A DNA stretch of 64,000 nucleotides from Bacillus sp. BA3 (GCA_002835675.1 PIZR01000013.1:8438-72437), one strand, 5' to 3'; shown: positions 1 through 9,318, numbered from the stretch's first letter. Translations and numbers: made by a program. Notes: generated from the sequence alone by a model not told the origin.

Positions 1-47
1 TCCATTTAAAAAATAGAGAAAAGCCAAAAAATAACTGAAATAAAAGA

Positions 48-90
48 AAGCCTACATCCTTTAATAGCAAGGGTCGTAGGCTTATTTTAT
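48..90 (+). terminator. Intrinsic terminator of a gene upstream of the window
   Basis: AAGCCTAC and GTAGGCTT form a perfect 8-bp stem with a 20-base loop, followed by a T-rich stretch. No gene lies between it and the window start, so it probably ends a transcript entering from the left. Confidence 0.6.
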
Positions 91-143
91 TCTTATAGTT
101 GTTTAATTTACAATAAAGTCGTACCGATTTAAAAAAAGTTTAA

Positions 144-178
144 CCGTTTTTCTTAATAGGGGCAGGTTAGTTCAAGAA
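144..178 (+). repeat. Triple-hairpin repeat, 3' fragment
   Basis: The sequence TAGGGGCAGGTTAGTTCAAG matches the right-hand end of the dispersed triple-hairpin repeat described at 15381-15468. The left hairpin and terminator core are missing or diverged. Confidence 0.6.
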
Positions 179-270
179 ACAAAAAGGGGTTCTACCTAAA
201 TTTTAAAACAAACAAGACTTGATTATACTTAATGTTTTTTTTACTATAATCCTTATTGGATTGAAGAAAT

Positions 271-372
271 TTGCGACACTCTGCCGAATTACTGGCTAGC
301 CGAGACACCGCAGCGCTCGTGGCGAGGAGGCTTGGCAGGCAGTCGGCGGAAAGGGAGCGATTTCTGAAATCA
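271..372. repeat. GC-rich intergenic segment, possible dispersed element
   Basis: About 100 bases of GC-rich sequence stand out against AT-rich surroundings, with blocks such as TCGCTCCCTTTCCGCCGACTG on the minus strand. From memory this resembles GC-rich dispersed elements (CGCTTTCCGC... CCTCCTCG...) common between genes in Bacillaceae. A minus-strand open frame across it has no good start site or family resemblance and looks accidental. Only one copy is visible here. Confidence 0.4.
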
Positions 373-447
373 ACTGGAACGTTTTTTAAATAAAAAACTT
401 CAGTCAATCTCGCTTTTCTTCGAATTTGTCTACAGTCTGAAACCATT

Positions 448-1092
448 CTATAATGAATGGTTTTTATCTTTATCATATTTTGGTGATGTACTGGAGTGTG
501 TTAATATGCGGTCTAATACTTTTTTAGTAAATGGCATAAAGAAATTAAGTATTAGCCCCCCTAAACAAACGGTTAATAAAGTTCCAACGCCAATTGGTCC
601 ATTTGAAATCATTGCCAATATCAAGAATAGGAGGTAAATGAATGTTCTCGAAAGGAATATATTTGTTCTAGTTAATTCTTGTATGATTAATGTTAATCGG
701 TCAACTGGGATCGGTGCAAAATTTGTGTGTAAATATGTTGCAGTTCCTAATCCTATAACAACTAAGCCGATTCCAAAACAAACAACTTTGCTGTACCAAA
801 GTTCAGGTGTTATCAAATTGTGGAATAAAAAAAGCCACATATCAATACCGATACCAGTTATAAATGCTGTTAACAATCCCAATACTTCAGGTCTTTGTCT
901 TTTTAAAAATGAATTACTGCATATCAATATTAAAGCTATTATTATTTCCCAACTTCCCACAGTAAGCCCCACATTTATGGACAGTCCCACCAAAAGTGCA
1001 TCAAAAGGTGAAGTTCCAAGGTCTGATTGTATAGTGAAAGAAATACCAAGGGTTAATATTATAATTCCCAATACATAAAAAACATATTTCAC
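448..1092 (-). CDS. yczE: YczE/YyaS-YitT family integral membrane protein
   Basis: A 214-residue hydrophobic protein with about five membrane segments, matching the length and the N-terminal GTSPFDAL-type motif of the YczE group. The biochemical role of the family is not settled. I chose the GTG at 1092 because a GGAGGGG box lies nine bases before it; the longer frame to 1137 would start inside the operator and place that box in the coding region. It is divergent from a MarR regulator, and both share an operator region, so MarR probably represses it. Confidence 0.75.
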   Translation of the reverse strand: MKYVFYVLGIIILTLGISFTIQSDLGTSPFDALLVGLSINVGLTVGSWEIIIALILICSNSFLKRQRPEVLGLLTAFITGIGIDMWLFLFHNLITPELWYSKVVCFGIGLVVIGLGTATYLHTNFAPIPVDRLTLIIQELTRTNIFLSRTFIYLLFLILAMISNGPIGVGTLLTVCLGGLILNFFMPFTKKVLDRILTHSSTSPKYDKDKNHSL

Positions 1093-1120
1093 TTTACTAG
1101 GCCCCTCCATCATATTTTTT

Positions 1121-1184
1121 TGTTGCAAACGCAACAAAGCTAAGTTAAATTAAATATATGGTATTTTTATTGCATTTGCAACAA
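1121..1184. promoter_or_regulatory. Divergent promoter region with paired MarR-type operators
   Basis: Two related inverted repeats lie between yczE and the MarR gene: TGTTGCAAACGCAACA at 1121-1136 and, on the other strand, TTGTTGCAAATGCAA at 1170-1184. The shared core TTGCAAAyGCAA is a good candidate binding site for the neighbouring MarR dimer. The first copy sits just upstream of the yczE ribosome binding site and the second just before the MarR gene, consistent with repression of yczE plus autorepression. Confidence 0.6.
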
Positions 1185-1207
1185 AAATACACACTAAGGG
1201 GTTAATT

Positions 1208-2141
<934 letters not shown>

Positions 2142-2197
2142 CGAAATAAAGAACGGTAAAGGCAAAGCCCATAAAATAACCTTGAATGTTACTGCAT

Positions 2198-2217
2198 GAA
2201 CGGGTGAGTTAGCTGAA
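2198..2217 (+). repeat. Triple-hairpin repeat, 5' fragment
   Basis: AACGGGTGAGTTAGCTGAA matches the left hairpin of the dispersed repeat. No terminator core or right hairpin follows. The rest of the interval 2142-2355 shows no gene. Confidence 0.5.
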
Positions 2218-2355
2218 ATAACCGAACTGGATCTTATTATTCACTTTGTTTTTTTACCCGAAATACATGGCAGATTTTCATGTTACTATCGGTTTTAATT
2301 CGGGGTATATTTCTCCTTTCTGATCTCATACTAAAGTTAAGAAGGAGGGGTATAC

Positions 2356-2538
2356 ATGGCAAAACGAACAAAGAAAAATGATGCAGATCAAAAAAACAAA
2401 CAAGGGTTTGATTCAAGCAAAACTGATTCTGAATTCTCTAAGGAATTCGGCAGTGCAAATGCTAATCAAGCACATAAAAATAAAGCAAAAAAAGAAAAAG
2501 CATCTAAAAATCAAGGTGAGTGGAAAGGCATGCATTGA
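2356..2538 (+). CDS. Small, highly charged protein of unknown function
   Basis: 60 residues, nearly half Lys, Glu, Asp, Asn or Gln, with no hydrophobic segment: probably soluble and largely disordered. The strong site AAGGAGGGG precedes the ATG. The composition recalls minor small acid-soluble spore proteins, but no signature convinces me. It sits 68 bases before another tiny gene (2607) and both end before a shared terminator, so they may be one transcript. Confidence 0.6.
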   Translation: MAKRTKKNDADQKNKQGFDSSKTDSEFSKEFGSANANQAHKNKAKKEKASKNQGEWKGMH

Positions 2539-2606
2539 TGCCTGCTCGAGTACGCTTATCGTGCTTCAAACTTTTTACTTAACTTTATGTAAAGGAGCTT
2601 ATTTAG

Positions 2607-2738
2607 ATGACTCAATCCAAGCGACAGCAAGAACGCCAATGGAAAGATCGTAAACAATCTCAGAATCCACATGGTAAGGTCCCTTCATTTGAACAATTAG
2701 CTGAAGATACGGGCAAAAATGAATCTGAAACTAAGTAA
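2607..2738 (+). CDS. Very small DUF6254-like protein
   Basis: 43 residues beginning MTQSKRQQERQWKDRKQ and containing NPHGKVPSFEQLAED; I recognise this as the pattern of a small conserved Bacillus family (DUF6254) of unknown role. AAAGGAG precedes the ATG. It shares a terminator with the preceding small gene. Family assignment is from memory. Confidence 0.65.
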   Translation: MTQSKRQQERQWKDRKQSQNPHGKVPSFEQLAEDTGKNESETK

Positions 2739-2764
2739 AACGGTTCTCTTTTCGTTACCTAAAA

Positions 2765-2796
2765 GGCCATAATCATCGATGATTATGGTCTTTTTA
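2765..2796 (+). terminator. Intrinsic terminator
   Basis: CCATAATCATCGATGATTATGG is a nearly loopless perfect palindrome followed by TCTTTTT. It ends the two small genes upstream. Confidence 0.8.
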
Positions 2797-2954
2797 GGTT
2801 TATATATACGAGCTGGCTTTTTTTTAGGTAATAGAATGATTCGTATGTCATCCCCTTAAGTAGATACTGTAAAAGACAAAGACTACATAAAAATGCGGAT
2901 TATTACAAAACCTTTTAGTAAGGAGTTTTTTGGAAGGGGGGAAAGATCAGATAT

Positions 2955-3383
2955 ATGTTTTCGTTACGGGGAGATGCTCATAAAATTTATCTTCAATTAA
3001 AAAAAGCCTCATACAAAGACCGATCTTTCAAAGGGATGAAGAAACTGATTGAAGTGGAAGAAATTCAAAATTTTTATAGTTCGATTGATAGCGATACGTT
3101 AAAAAAAGTTTATTATTGTATGATAAAAGAGAAAAACGGATCGGGGATCATTCCTATTATAATATCCTCTGGGCCTTGGCTTTTTCTTCTGTTTTCAAAT
3201 CAATTGCAAGATTTCCTTTTTAAAGATGGGAGTTTGCTTTGGGTCGTCTTTAGTATAATATATATTTCGATTCTTTCCATAAGTGTGTTTCTTCACTTTC
3301 ATGAAAGATCATGGTCTTTTGTTCATATTGAAATCATTCAAGAAATTTTACATGATCGAAAAGGGATAAGGGAAAAGGCATGA
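2955..3383 (+). CDS. Hypothetical membrane protein
   Basis: 142 residues: a basic soluble N-terminal part (about 70 residues), two predicted membrane segments (about 65-83 and 92-112) and a short charged tail. I do not recognise the family. A GGGGGG stretch lies 13-14 bases before the ATG, a little far but usable. It is followed by a terminator at 3543 and stands alone. Confidence 0.6.
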   Translation: MFSLRGDAHKIYLQLKKASYKDRSFKGMKKLIEVEEIQNFYSSIDSDTLKKVYYCMIKEKNGSGIIPIIISSGPWLFLLFSNQLQDFLFKDGSLLWVVFSIIYISILSISVFLHFHERSWSFVHIEIIQEILHDRKGIREKA

Positions 3384-3542
3384 GGTTCCCTCAATGGGAG
3401 TTTTGCGGGAAAAACATATACTTTCTCACTGTTTTCTGGTGTATTATTAGCACGAAATATTATAGCAAAAATGAGGTATCGAAACCTTTTATGAATAGTG
3501 ATTATTTTTCTGCATATTCAATCTTAATCCCATTTACTCTTT

Positions 3543-3573
3543 CATCCAACTCGTAAGTTCGGATGTTTTTTTT
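3543..3573 (+). terminator. Intrinsic terminator
   Basis: CATCC/GGATG plus ACT/AGT form a stem around CGTA and are followed by eight T. Probably ends the membrane protein gene at 2955. No gene is visible between 3384 and 3790. Confidence 0.7.
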
Positions 3574-3676
3574 ATACAGGGGCTTGTACAATTTGATCGT
3601 TGATTGGTACGTAGGGCACCCGCTCCAATCAACTTTGTTTTAACTTTTAGAAAGAACCCTTTTGTCTACAAACTGC

Positions 3677-3734
3677 GCGATTCTTAAAGAAGAATCGCTT
3701 TTCTTATTGAGCTTACGGGGCAGATTACTTTAAC
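3677..3734 (+). repeat. Triple-hairpin repeat variant with GCGATTCTT terminator core
   Basis: GCGATTCTT/AAGAATCGC is a 9-bp stem followed by TTTTCTTATTGAG and then TTACGGGGCAGATTACTTTAA, a diverged right-hand hairpin. The terminator stem differs entirely from the common GCTGTC core, yet it occupies the same place, as also at 11411 and 41306. Confidence 0.65.
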
Positions 3735-3790
3735 AAAAGTAATGTAATATATAATAAAAAAAGCGTGTAGTAGAGGAGTCAGAAAATAAT

Positions 3791-4135
3791 ATGGAATGTC
3801 ATTGTGAACAAAAAGAAACAAGTGAGTTAAAAGTTGAAGGTGATGTTGGGGCGGACCCTATATGGTGCAATCAATGTGGTTGTAACTTGGAAATAGAGGA
3901 CATTCCGATTTCAAATAAGTTAAGTAGAGAATTGATTGAATGGGTAAATATGTATGGTGAATGGATTGATTGGGATGAAGATAAATTGCTTCATAATGGG
4001 ATTGAACTTGAAGAAGAACACAATAAACAAGGATTAAATTTAACAGAGAAAGTTAAGAAAGAACTTGAAGGGAAATATAGAATTAAATTTTCACCTTCGA
4101 CAATGGCAAGAATGTATGCCAATAAAAATCATTAA
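3791..4135 (+). CDS. Hypothetical protein with N-terminal Cys pairs
   Basis: 114 residues. The N-terminus has CHC near position 3 and CNQCGC near 27, spaced like a small zinc-binding knuckle, with a GADPIWC segment between. The rest is acidic and soluble, ending FSPSTMARMYA. I recall similar uncharacterised Bacillus proteins but no function. GAGGAG lies about 13 bases upstream of the ATG. The gene is followed directly by a triple-hairpin repeat that supplies its terminator. Confidence 0.65.
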   Translation: MECHCEQKETSELKVEGDVGADPIWCNQCGCNLEIEDIPISNKLSRELIEWVNMYGEWIDWDEDKLLHNGIELEEEHNKQGLNLTEKVKKELEGKYRIKFSPSTMARMYANKNH

Positions 4136-4144
4136 TCCTCATTC

Positions 4145-4226
4145 CACTAACAGGTGAGTTAGATGAATATCGGAGCTGTCTTAAGGCAGCTTTTTTATAT
4201 GCAACTATCGCGGGAGGTTAGTTCAT
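4145..4226 (+). repeat. Triple-hairpin repeat, complete copy
   Basis: Left arm CTAACAGGTGAGTTAG, core GGAGCTGTCTTAAGGCAGCTTTTTT, right end AACTATCGCGGGAGGTTAGTTC. It begins ten bases after the stop codon at 4135 and is the likely terminator of that gene. Confidence 0.8.
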
Positions 4227-4297
4227 GAAGGACAAATGAAAGTTTATATCGAAATTAATTAAGTAAGAGATTAAGTAAATGTAAAAGAGGTAGAACA

Positions 4298-4771
4298 ATG
4301 GCTGTTTCAATCAACCCCATTTCCAAAGATGAAAAGCATATTCTTCAGAATTTATATTCCCTTTATTTACATGACCTTTCGGAGTTTACCGACGGTTTAG
4401 ACATATCAACAGATGGTTCATTTGAATTAATTTGGAAGAAGGAAGGATTAACACCATATTTTTTGAAAAAAGATATGAAAATTGTCGGGTTTTTATTACT
4501 GTTAGAAAGGCCGTTTTTAAATAAGGACTATGATTACAGCATTAATGATATTTTTATTTTAAAAAAATATAGAAGAAAAGGTGCTGCAATTTCATTATTA
4601 AAGGAATTGTTTAAACAAAAAAAAGGTAGTTACTTTGTTGTTCAATTAGCCAAGAATATCCCTGCTGTTATATTTTGGAGAAAGATTTTTAGTGAGCTAA
4701 ATATAGATTTTGAAGAAAAAAAGAAAATTGTCGATAATGAAGAATGTTTGGTTCAATCCTTTCAAATTTAA
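4298..4771 (+). CDS. GNAT family N-acetyltransferase
   Basis: 157 residues with the GNAT fold pattern: a GFLLLLERP strand, IFILKKYRRKGAAISLLKELF (acetyl-CoA loop RRKGAA) and the late FWRKIFSEL motif. AAAGAGG precedes the ATG. Substrate cannot be told from sequence. It ends 11 bases before another repeat/terminator. Confidence 0.8.
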   Translation: MAVSINPISKDEKHILQNLYSLYLHDLSEFTDGLDISTDGSFELIWKKEGLTPYFLKKDMKIVGFLLLLERPFLNKDYDYSINDIFILKKYRRKGAAISLLKELFKQKKGSYFVVQLAKNIPAVIFWRKIFSELNIDFEEKKKIVDNEECLVQSFQI

Positions 4772-4781
4772 ACTGATATTA

Positions 4782-4846
4782 AACAACGGGTGCATTAGCT
4801 GAAAATCGGAGCTGTCTTTAAGGCAGCCTTATCTTTAGGGAACTAA
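4782..4846 (+). repeat. Triple-hairpin repeat, right end lost
   Basis: AACGGGTGCATTAGCTGAAAATCGGAGCTGTCTTTAAGGCAGCC with the 3' sequence decayed after GGGAACTAAG. Acts as a plausible terminator for the GNAT gene. Confidence 0.75.
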
Positions 4847-4888
4847 GATTAAAAAGCGATCTTAAGATCTTAATATATTCAATTGATA

Positions 4889-4921
4889 ATAAAAAAGATT
4901 CAGGTTAGCACAACCTGAACC
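4889..4921 (-). terminator. Intrinsic terminator of the haloperoxidase-like gene
   Basis: TTCAGGTT/AACCTGAA with a 5-base loop; reading on the minus strand it is followed by TCTTTTTTA. It lies 8 bases after the minus-strand stop codon. Confidence 0.8.
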
Positions 4922-4928
4922 CAAAATA

Positions 4929-5645
4929 TTATTGAAGCGTATTTAGATTTTGTGCCCTTAAGTAACTTACAACTACCTCTCCAATTTGTCTGCCTAACCT
5001 TAAGCCTTCATTGTTATCCACGTTAAAATGTACGCCAGCGTACAAACGAGATTGAGCACTTTCTTCCATTATTTTTTTTATTTCTGAAGACTCTTGAGGG
5101 ATGAAATAACTTAATACTGTCTCTGCACATCCTGCCACAGTTGCGTGTGCAGAAGGGTAAGCGGGAAAACGAGGGGTAAACAACACAGTAGACAGATTTC
5201 TGCCATATTGATTTGGACGTGCAACATCCCAATGATATTTAAGAAACCACGTGATAACAAAGGTATCATTCATAGCAGCGTGGAAATAACTCTGAACCCT
5301 TGCAACACTCGGTGATCCCAGCATATACTTTTCAGCTAAATTGAAAATTAGAGTGGTAATTTTCGCCGTTAATTCACCTGTTCCCCAATATTGTGCGATG
5401 CTTATTTGCTGGGATGTCAATGACTTTAATGTATCTTCTACAATGAATAACTCTGTTACCCAATCAATATCTAGAGGATTTTTAATTCGCCAAATGATTC
5501 GTTGATGAAAGGGGTCCAGGAACTCATTGTCTCTTCCTCTTGAAATAAAAAACATTGGCCAATTTCCTGCCTCTGGAGAACCTTTAGGTGTGTTACTTTC
5601 CCCTGGGTAAGGAAATTCTGTCCATCTTCTATAACTTGTTCTCAT
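4929..5645 (-). CDS. Vanadium-dependent haloperoxidase / PAP2-like protein
   Basis: 238 residues. Three spaced motifs match the vanadate/phosphate pocket of the PAP2-haloperoxidase superfamily: KYHWDVARP, PSAHATVAG and SRLYAGVHFNVDN (Arg, then catalytic His and Asp). No signal peptide or membrane segment is evident, which fits the soluble vanadium haloperoxidases better than the membrane PAP2 lipid phosphatases. The third residue of the PSGH motif is Ala rather than Gly. I chose ATG 5645 over an upstream GTG because AGGGGGTG precedes it. Substrate unknown. Monocistronic. Confidence 0.78.
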   Translation of the reverse strand: MRTSYRRWTEFPYPGESNTPKGSPEAGNWPMFFISRGRDNEFLDPFHQRIIWRIKNPLDIDWVTELFIVEDTLKSLTSQQISIAQYWGTGELTAKITTLIFNLAEKYMLGSPSVARVQSYFHAAMNDTFVITWFLKYHWDVARPNQYGRNLSTVLFTPRFPAYPSAHATVAGCAETVLSYFIPQESSEIKKIMEESAQSRLYAGVHFNVDNNEGLRLGRQIGEVVVSYLRAQNLNTLQ

Positions 5646-5898
5646 AAAGACCACCCCCTAATAAATGTTCTCCTTGTTCCTTATGATTAAGAGTAATGAA
5701 ATATGACCATATAACTTTTGGATCCCTTATCAGAGAGAAATATCAGGGGGGTGAGCCAATTTATGCCTTTATAGCTGATTCTCCCAGCTTTACAACATAA
5801 ATTAAGATTTCAAAGTTTTATTTGAAAAACTTCCAAATATTCAAAGGTATTTTAATGATCATATCCTGAAATAATAAAAAAAAAGCAGGAGAAATAAT

Positions 5899-6753
5899 AT
5901 GAACAGCAAAAAAAGTTATAAAGGATTTATCGCTATTTTTATATCTGTCTTAATGTTGAGTCACTCGGCCTATGCGAATGAATGGGAAGATAAAGAAGTA
6001 CCTATAAACTTTAAAACTGAGATATTACCTTGGGAGATAGTAAACAACACTATTCCTAATAAAACGACTTTCACCATTATAGACATTGAAACGGGATTAT
6101 CATTTAAGGTTCAACGAAGAGCAGGTAGTCATCATGTCGATGCTCAGCCACTAACCAAGGATGATACACAGATTATGAAGAAAATTTATCATAATCAATG
6201 GAGCTGGAAAAGAAGAGCGATTATTGTATTAATTAATAATCAAATGATCGCTGCCTCTATGAATGGAATGCCACATGGTGCCGGTTCTCTTCAAAATGGT
6301 TTTCCAGGCCACTTCTGTGTTCATTTCTATGGAAGTTTAACGCATCGTTTAAAAAACGAAGATTCCGCTCATAAATTGATGATACTGAAAGCAGCCGGTA
6401 AGCTTGATGAATATTTAGGCACGATAAGTCCCTACGAACTTATCCATATTTTTACCATTGCCATAAATCAAGGAGATCGAAAATTATTATCAATGACCTT
6501 ATCAAATTCGGATCATTCCAAACGTTTCATTAAACTTGCTGAAAATATTACATACTTTGGGGTTGGAGATTTTTCAAGACAACCACTTGAAGACGCAAAC
6601 GGGTTAATATTCGTGGATGTACCGGTTCAAGTGAAGGTTTATAAAGAGAGAAAAGGGAGTGAAAGCAAAATCATCCATTTTATGATCCGGAGGGAGAGTT
6701 TGACTGATCGTTGGTTCATTGATCAAGAGGCGATCTATGAAGCCTTAAAATAA
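5899..6753 (+). CDS. Secreted protein with conserved GHFCVHF-type motif
   Basis: 284 residues with a clear Sec signal peptide (Lys-rich start, hydrophobic core, cleavage near SAYA-NE, residue 26). The mature part contains GSHHVDAQPLT, WSWKRRAI, AASMNGMPHGAGSL and PGHFCVHFYGSLTH. The invariant-looking Cys and His residues suggest an enzyme, perhaps acting on the cell wall, but I do not recognise a named family and this is inference. It runs into the VanW gene 54 bases downstream, so they are probably co-transcribed and act together at the cell surface. Confidence 0.7.
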   Translation: MNSKKSYKGFIAIFISVLMLSHSAYANEWEDKEVPINFKTEILPWEIVNNTIPNKTTFTIIDIETGLSFKVQRRAGSHHVDAQPLTKDDTQIMKKIYHNQWSWKRRAIIVLINNQMIAASMNGMPHGAGSLQNGFPGHFCVHFYGSLTHRLKNEDSAHKLMILKAAGKLDEYLGTISPYELIHIFTIAINQGDRKLLSMTLSNSDHSKRFIKLAENITYFGVGDFSRQPLEDANGLIFVDVPVQVKVYKERKGSESKIIHFMIRRESLTDRWFIDQEAIYEALK

Positions 6754-6806
6754 GATTTGTGAAGATACGGAAAAATAAATTCCAATCCATTGTGGGGGTG
6801 CATTCT

Positions 6807-7718
6807 ATGCGATTAACATGGATTGCCGGACTTTTACTATTCGTTCAACCTGTGAATATTTCTGAAAGCTTATCGGTAACCCACCAAGGACAAACGATTG
6901 CCAATGTCAACCATGCTGATATTACATTGCCCTTACTGGATGTTCCTATCATGGACGTGGATAAATACAATCATTTTGTCGAAAAAATAGATCGACAAGT
7001 GTACCAAAAACCTGTAGATGCCACAATAGACAAACAAGGTAATATTCTTCCTGGGCGGGTAGGTTATAAGCTATACCATCAAGCATTTAAAGAGCAATTT
7101 TATTCCTTTTTGTACAGTAGTAAAGCATATAAACTAGAAGTACCTTTGCTTGCTATTCATCCAAAAGTTGACAGCGAATTACTTGCAGAGATTCGTGAAA
7201 AAAAGATAGGTGAATATAGAACTTATTTTAATGTGAACAACAGAAATCGTACAAATAATATCTCGCTTGCTACAGAAGCCATTAATAATTATGTCGTGTT
7301 TCCCGGAGAGGTGTTTTCTTTTAATCAAGCCGTTGGCAAGAGATCAGTAAATAAAGGATATATGCTCGCTCGAGTTATCGTTAAAGGAGAGTTTTCTGAA
7401 GGGATTGGTGGAGGGATATGTCAGGTGTCATCCACCCTGTTTAATGCTATCGACAATGCAGGATTGCAAACTATTCAACGCTATTCCCATACTAGGAGCG
7501 TTCCGTATGTTCCATCTGGCCGCGATGCTACAGTAAGCTGGTATGGTCCTGATTTTAGTTTTAAAAACACATACAATCAACCTATTCTAATCCGAGCTAC
7601 AACCCAAGGAGGAATGGTAAGTATCATGGTTTACTCTTCAGATATGATAAATTATAAGACACGAAAAGTTTCCGCTGCTTCAAATCAGAAATCAAAAGAA
7701 CAGATTTACCGTTCCTAA
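6807..7718 (+). CDS. VanW family protein
   Basis: 303 residues with an N-terminal membrane or signal segment and a C-terminal VanW domain: FSFNQAVGKRSVNKGYMLA, GGGICQVSSTLFNA, ERYSH-like QRYSHTRSVPYVPSGRDATV and NPILI-like ending. VanW proteins are found in some glycopeptide-resistance operons and in ordinary surface proteins such as B. subtilis YoaR; the biochemical role is unknown. ATG 6807 follows GGGGGTG at good spacing; a GTG at 6759 would extend it by 16 residues with a poor site. No vanA/B genes lie nearby, so this is not evidence of vancomycin resistance. Confidence 0.85.
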   Translation: MRLTWIAGLLLFVQPVNISESLSVTHQGQTIANVNHADITLPLLDVPIMDVDKYNHFVEKIDRQVYQKPVDATIDKQGNILPGRVGYKLYHQAFKEQFYSFLYSSKAYKLEVPLLAIHPKVDSELLAEIREKKIGEYRTYFNVNNRNRTNNISLATEAINNYVVFPGEVFSFNQAVGKRSVNKGYMLARVIVKGEFSEGIGGGICQVSSTLFNAIDNAGLQTIQRYSHTRSVPYVPSGRDATVSWYGPDFSFKNTYNQPILIRATTQGGMVSIMVYSSDMINYKTRKVSAASNQKSKEQIYRS

Positions 7719-7742
7719 AAGTACACTTTTACGAACGGTTAC
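7709..7742 (+). terminator. Intrinsic terminator after the VanW gene
   Basis: ACCGTTC/GAACGGT plus an inner AAAAGT/ACTTTT stem, followed by TACTTTTTTAT; it overlaps the stop codon. Confidence 0.75.
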
Positions 7743-7749
7743 TTTTTTA

Positions 7750-8060
7750 TAAAATCATCTACTAAAATATTTCTGAAAAATTTCATTTTCAATCCAACAA
7801 TATGGACGGAATACGCAATAGCCTTTCCGTTGTATAATTTCTGAGCCTTCCCCTTGCAGCTAATCTTCGGAGCTATAAATGAATTTCACCAACAATTATA
7901 TCCTGATACTAGCTATAGAATTGTTTCCTGTCTGCAGGAGTGACAAACTCCATTATGCCGGCTGCTTTATCCGGTTATTTTCTTCAATTCCTAGAAGCAA
8001 ACCAAATTTGTCTATTCTTAATCCGGTTATTAATGCATTGGTATATTGATAATTAATAAC
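7750..8060 (-). pseudogene. Possible degraded minus-strand coding remnant
   Basis: A protein-like frame on the minus strand (MEFVTPADRKQFYS, then YQDIIVGEIHL, then LRRLAARGRLRNYTTERLL) is interrupted by two in-frame TAG codons. I do not recognise the family. The rest of the gap 7743-8279 holds one strong hairpin and no intact gene. Confidence 0.3.
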
Positions 8061-8099
8061 CTTATCAAGACCTAAATTATAAAAAAAACTTAATAAATA

Positions 8100-8148
8100 A
8101 AGGAGAGCACATATTAGCCAGTATAATATGTACTCTCCTTTTCTTTTT
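8100..8148 (+). terminator. Strong, possibly bidirectional terminator
   Basis: AAGGAGAG.ACATATTA pairs with TAATATGT.CTCTCCTT around a short loop; a T-rich run follows on the plus strand. It separates the remnant at 7750-8060 from the small genes downstream. Confidence 0.75.
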
Positions 8149-8279
8149 TATTAAACTAGCTTTTGTAGAATTGACACAAACTGTACGGTGAACATTAATA
8201 CTCCTTAAGAATAGTAATAAAATAAATGAATGTGGTATCCTATTGGCTAGTAATATTATCCAAATGAGGATTAAAGAGG

Positions 8280-8417
8280 ATGAACGACGACCAATGCCCT
8301 AACTGTAACTCAAACAATATTAAGAAAGGAGCTCTTGGAACCGGGTTTAAATTTGTTCAAATGTTTTCCTATAATAATTTAAGGAATAAACCTTCCAAGA
8401 TTATTTCTCATCGGTAA
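8280..8417 (+). CDS. Small zinc-ribbon-like protein, probably truncated
   Basis: 45 residues beginning MNDDQCPNCNSNNIKKGALG, one CxxC knuckle and then an end without the second pair. Related small Bacillus proteins, by memory, continue with a CTDCG motif after the SKII segment, so this looks like a frameshifted or truncated copy. GAGG lies about 11 bases upstream. Confidence 0.4.
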   Translation: MNDDQCPNCNSNNIKKGALGTGFKFVQMFSYNNLRNKPSKIISHR

Positions 8418-8440
8418 CTAGAGAGTGGAGGCCCGTTCAT

Positions 8441-8539
8441 ATGGGTGAATTATTATCGTTAGTATTAGATTTTTTATTCGTTGCATCAATGTCATTGCAT
8501 AATAGTAAGAAACATACGGACAAACACATTAAATTTTAA
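8441..8539 (+). CDS. Possible 32-residue membrane peptide
   Basis: MGELLSLVLDFLFVASMSLH followed by a basic tail (NSKKHTDKHIKF). GTGGAGG lies ten bases before the ATG. A short hydrophobic peptide with a His/Lys tail; function unknown and it could be chance. Confidence 0.35.
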   Translation: MGELLSLVLDFLFVASMSLHNSKKHTDKHIKF

Positions 8540-8659
8540 AAGAATAGGATTGGTTTACGGCTTTGTATTACAACCCGACAAACAAATTAGAGGTAAATAA
8601 CAACCAAGGGAGAGATAAGTATTTTTTTATACGTTTATGAAGCAGGAATAATTCTAGCA

Positions 8660-9280
8660 ATGATTGTATTCGGACTCGCTTATGTATTTGTAAAAGGGAT
8701 AGAGGATAGAACGCAACTCTTACTTCAATTTTTGCTAGGCATATTGATTTTAGTGTTTTCCTTATCTGTGATTGGTGGGTTTGAGGGAATGCCGTATGCT
8801 GTGTTGATCCTTGGAGTATTCACACTGGCGATTCTATACTTTTTCTTAAAGAAATATGTTATAGGAAAGAAAATACTCTTTATAGGGGTTCCACTCATCG
8901 TCGTTATTCATATATTCATTGGGTTCATCAATCAAGTGGACTACTGGGTAGTGGATAAAGAAAGACTGACGGATGATGAAACCGGGGATTATATTGAAAA
9001 AATCGAGAAAGATACATCGATTGTCGGTTACAAAAAGTTTAATGGAGGTGAAGGGGAGGACTTTTTACTAATATCAATGGGTGGTGAAAAAAAGGGAAAT
9101 ACCATTGAAGTGTTGGAAGTGAAAGACGATAGTGAGAAGACTATCATTCGCATTCGGACATCTTATAATAAAAATCCTGAGCCTAATCCGTATATAGCTG
9201 TAGCACTTACTCGTATTAAATCAAAGGTAGTCATTTTGGATACGGATGGAACAAATTATGGGGATGGTATATTTGATTAA
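8660..9280 (+). CDS. Hypothetical membrane protein with soluble C-terminal domain
   Basis: 206 residues as given: three membrane segments in the first 95 residues, then a soluble beta-rich domain rich in acidic residues. I do not recognise it. The ATG at 8660 has no ribosome binding site and cuts into the first membrane segment; the same frame is open upstream, where GGGAGAG at about 8610 precedes an ATA/ATT but no ATG, GTG or TTG. The true start may therefore be non-canonical or mutated. Confidence 0.55.
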   Translation: MIVFGLAYVFVKGIEDRTQLLLQFLLGILILVFSLSVIGGFEGMPYAVLILGVFTLAILYFFLKKYVIGKKILFIGVPLIVVIHIFIGFINQVDYWVVDKERLTDDETGDYIEKIEKDTSIVGYKKFNGGEGEDFLLISMGGEKKGNTIEVLEVKDDSEKTIIRIRTSYNKNPEPNPYIAVALTRIKSKVVILDTDGTNYGDGIFD

Positions 9281-9318
9281 ACCTTTATAATTTGTTCATA
9301 CTTGGATGGTTCCTTTTT

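Noticed and set aside
192-476. Minus-strand 94-codon frame
   Set aside because: It crosses the GC-rich element and has no ribosome binding site or family resemblance; probably accidental.
6807-7718. VanW as a sign of glycopeptide resistance
   Set aside because: No ligase or dehydrogenase van genes nearby; VanW-domain proteins are common in sensitive bacilli.
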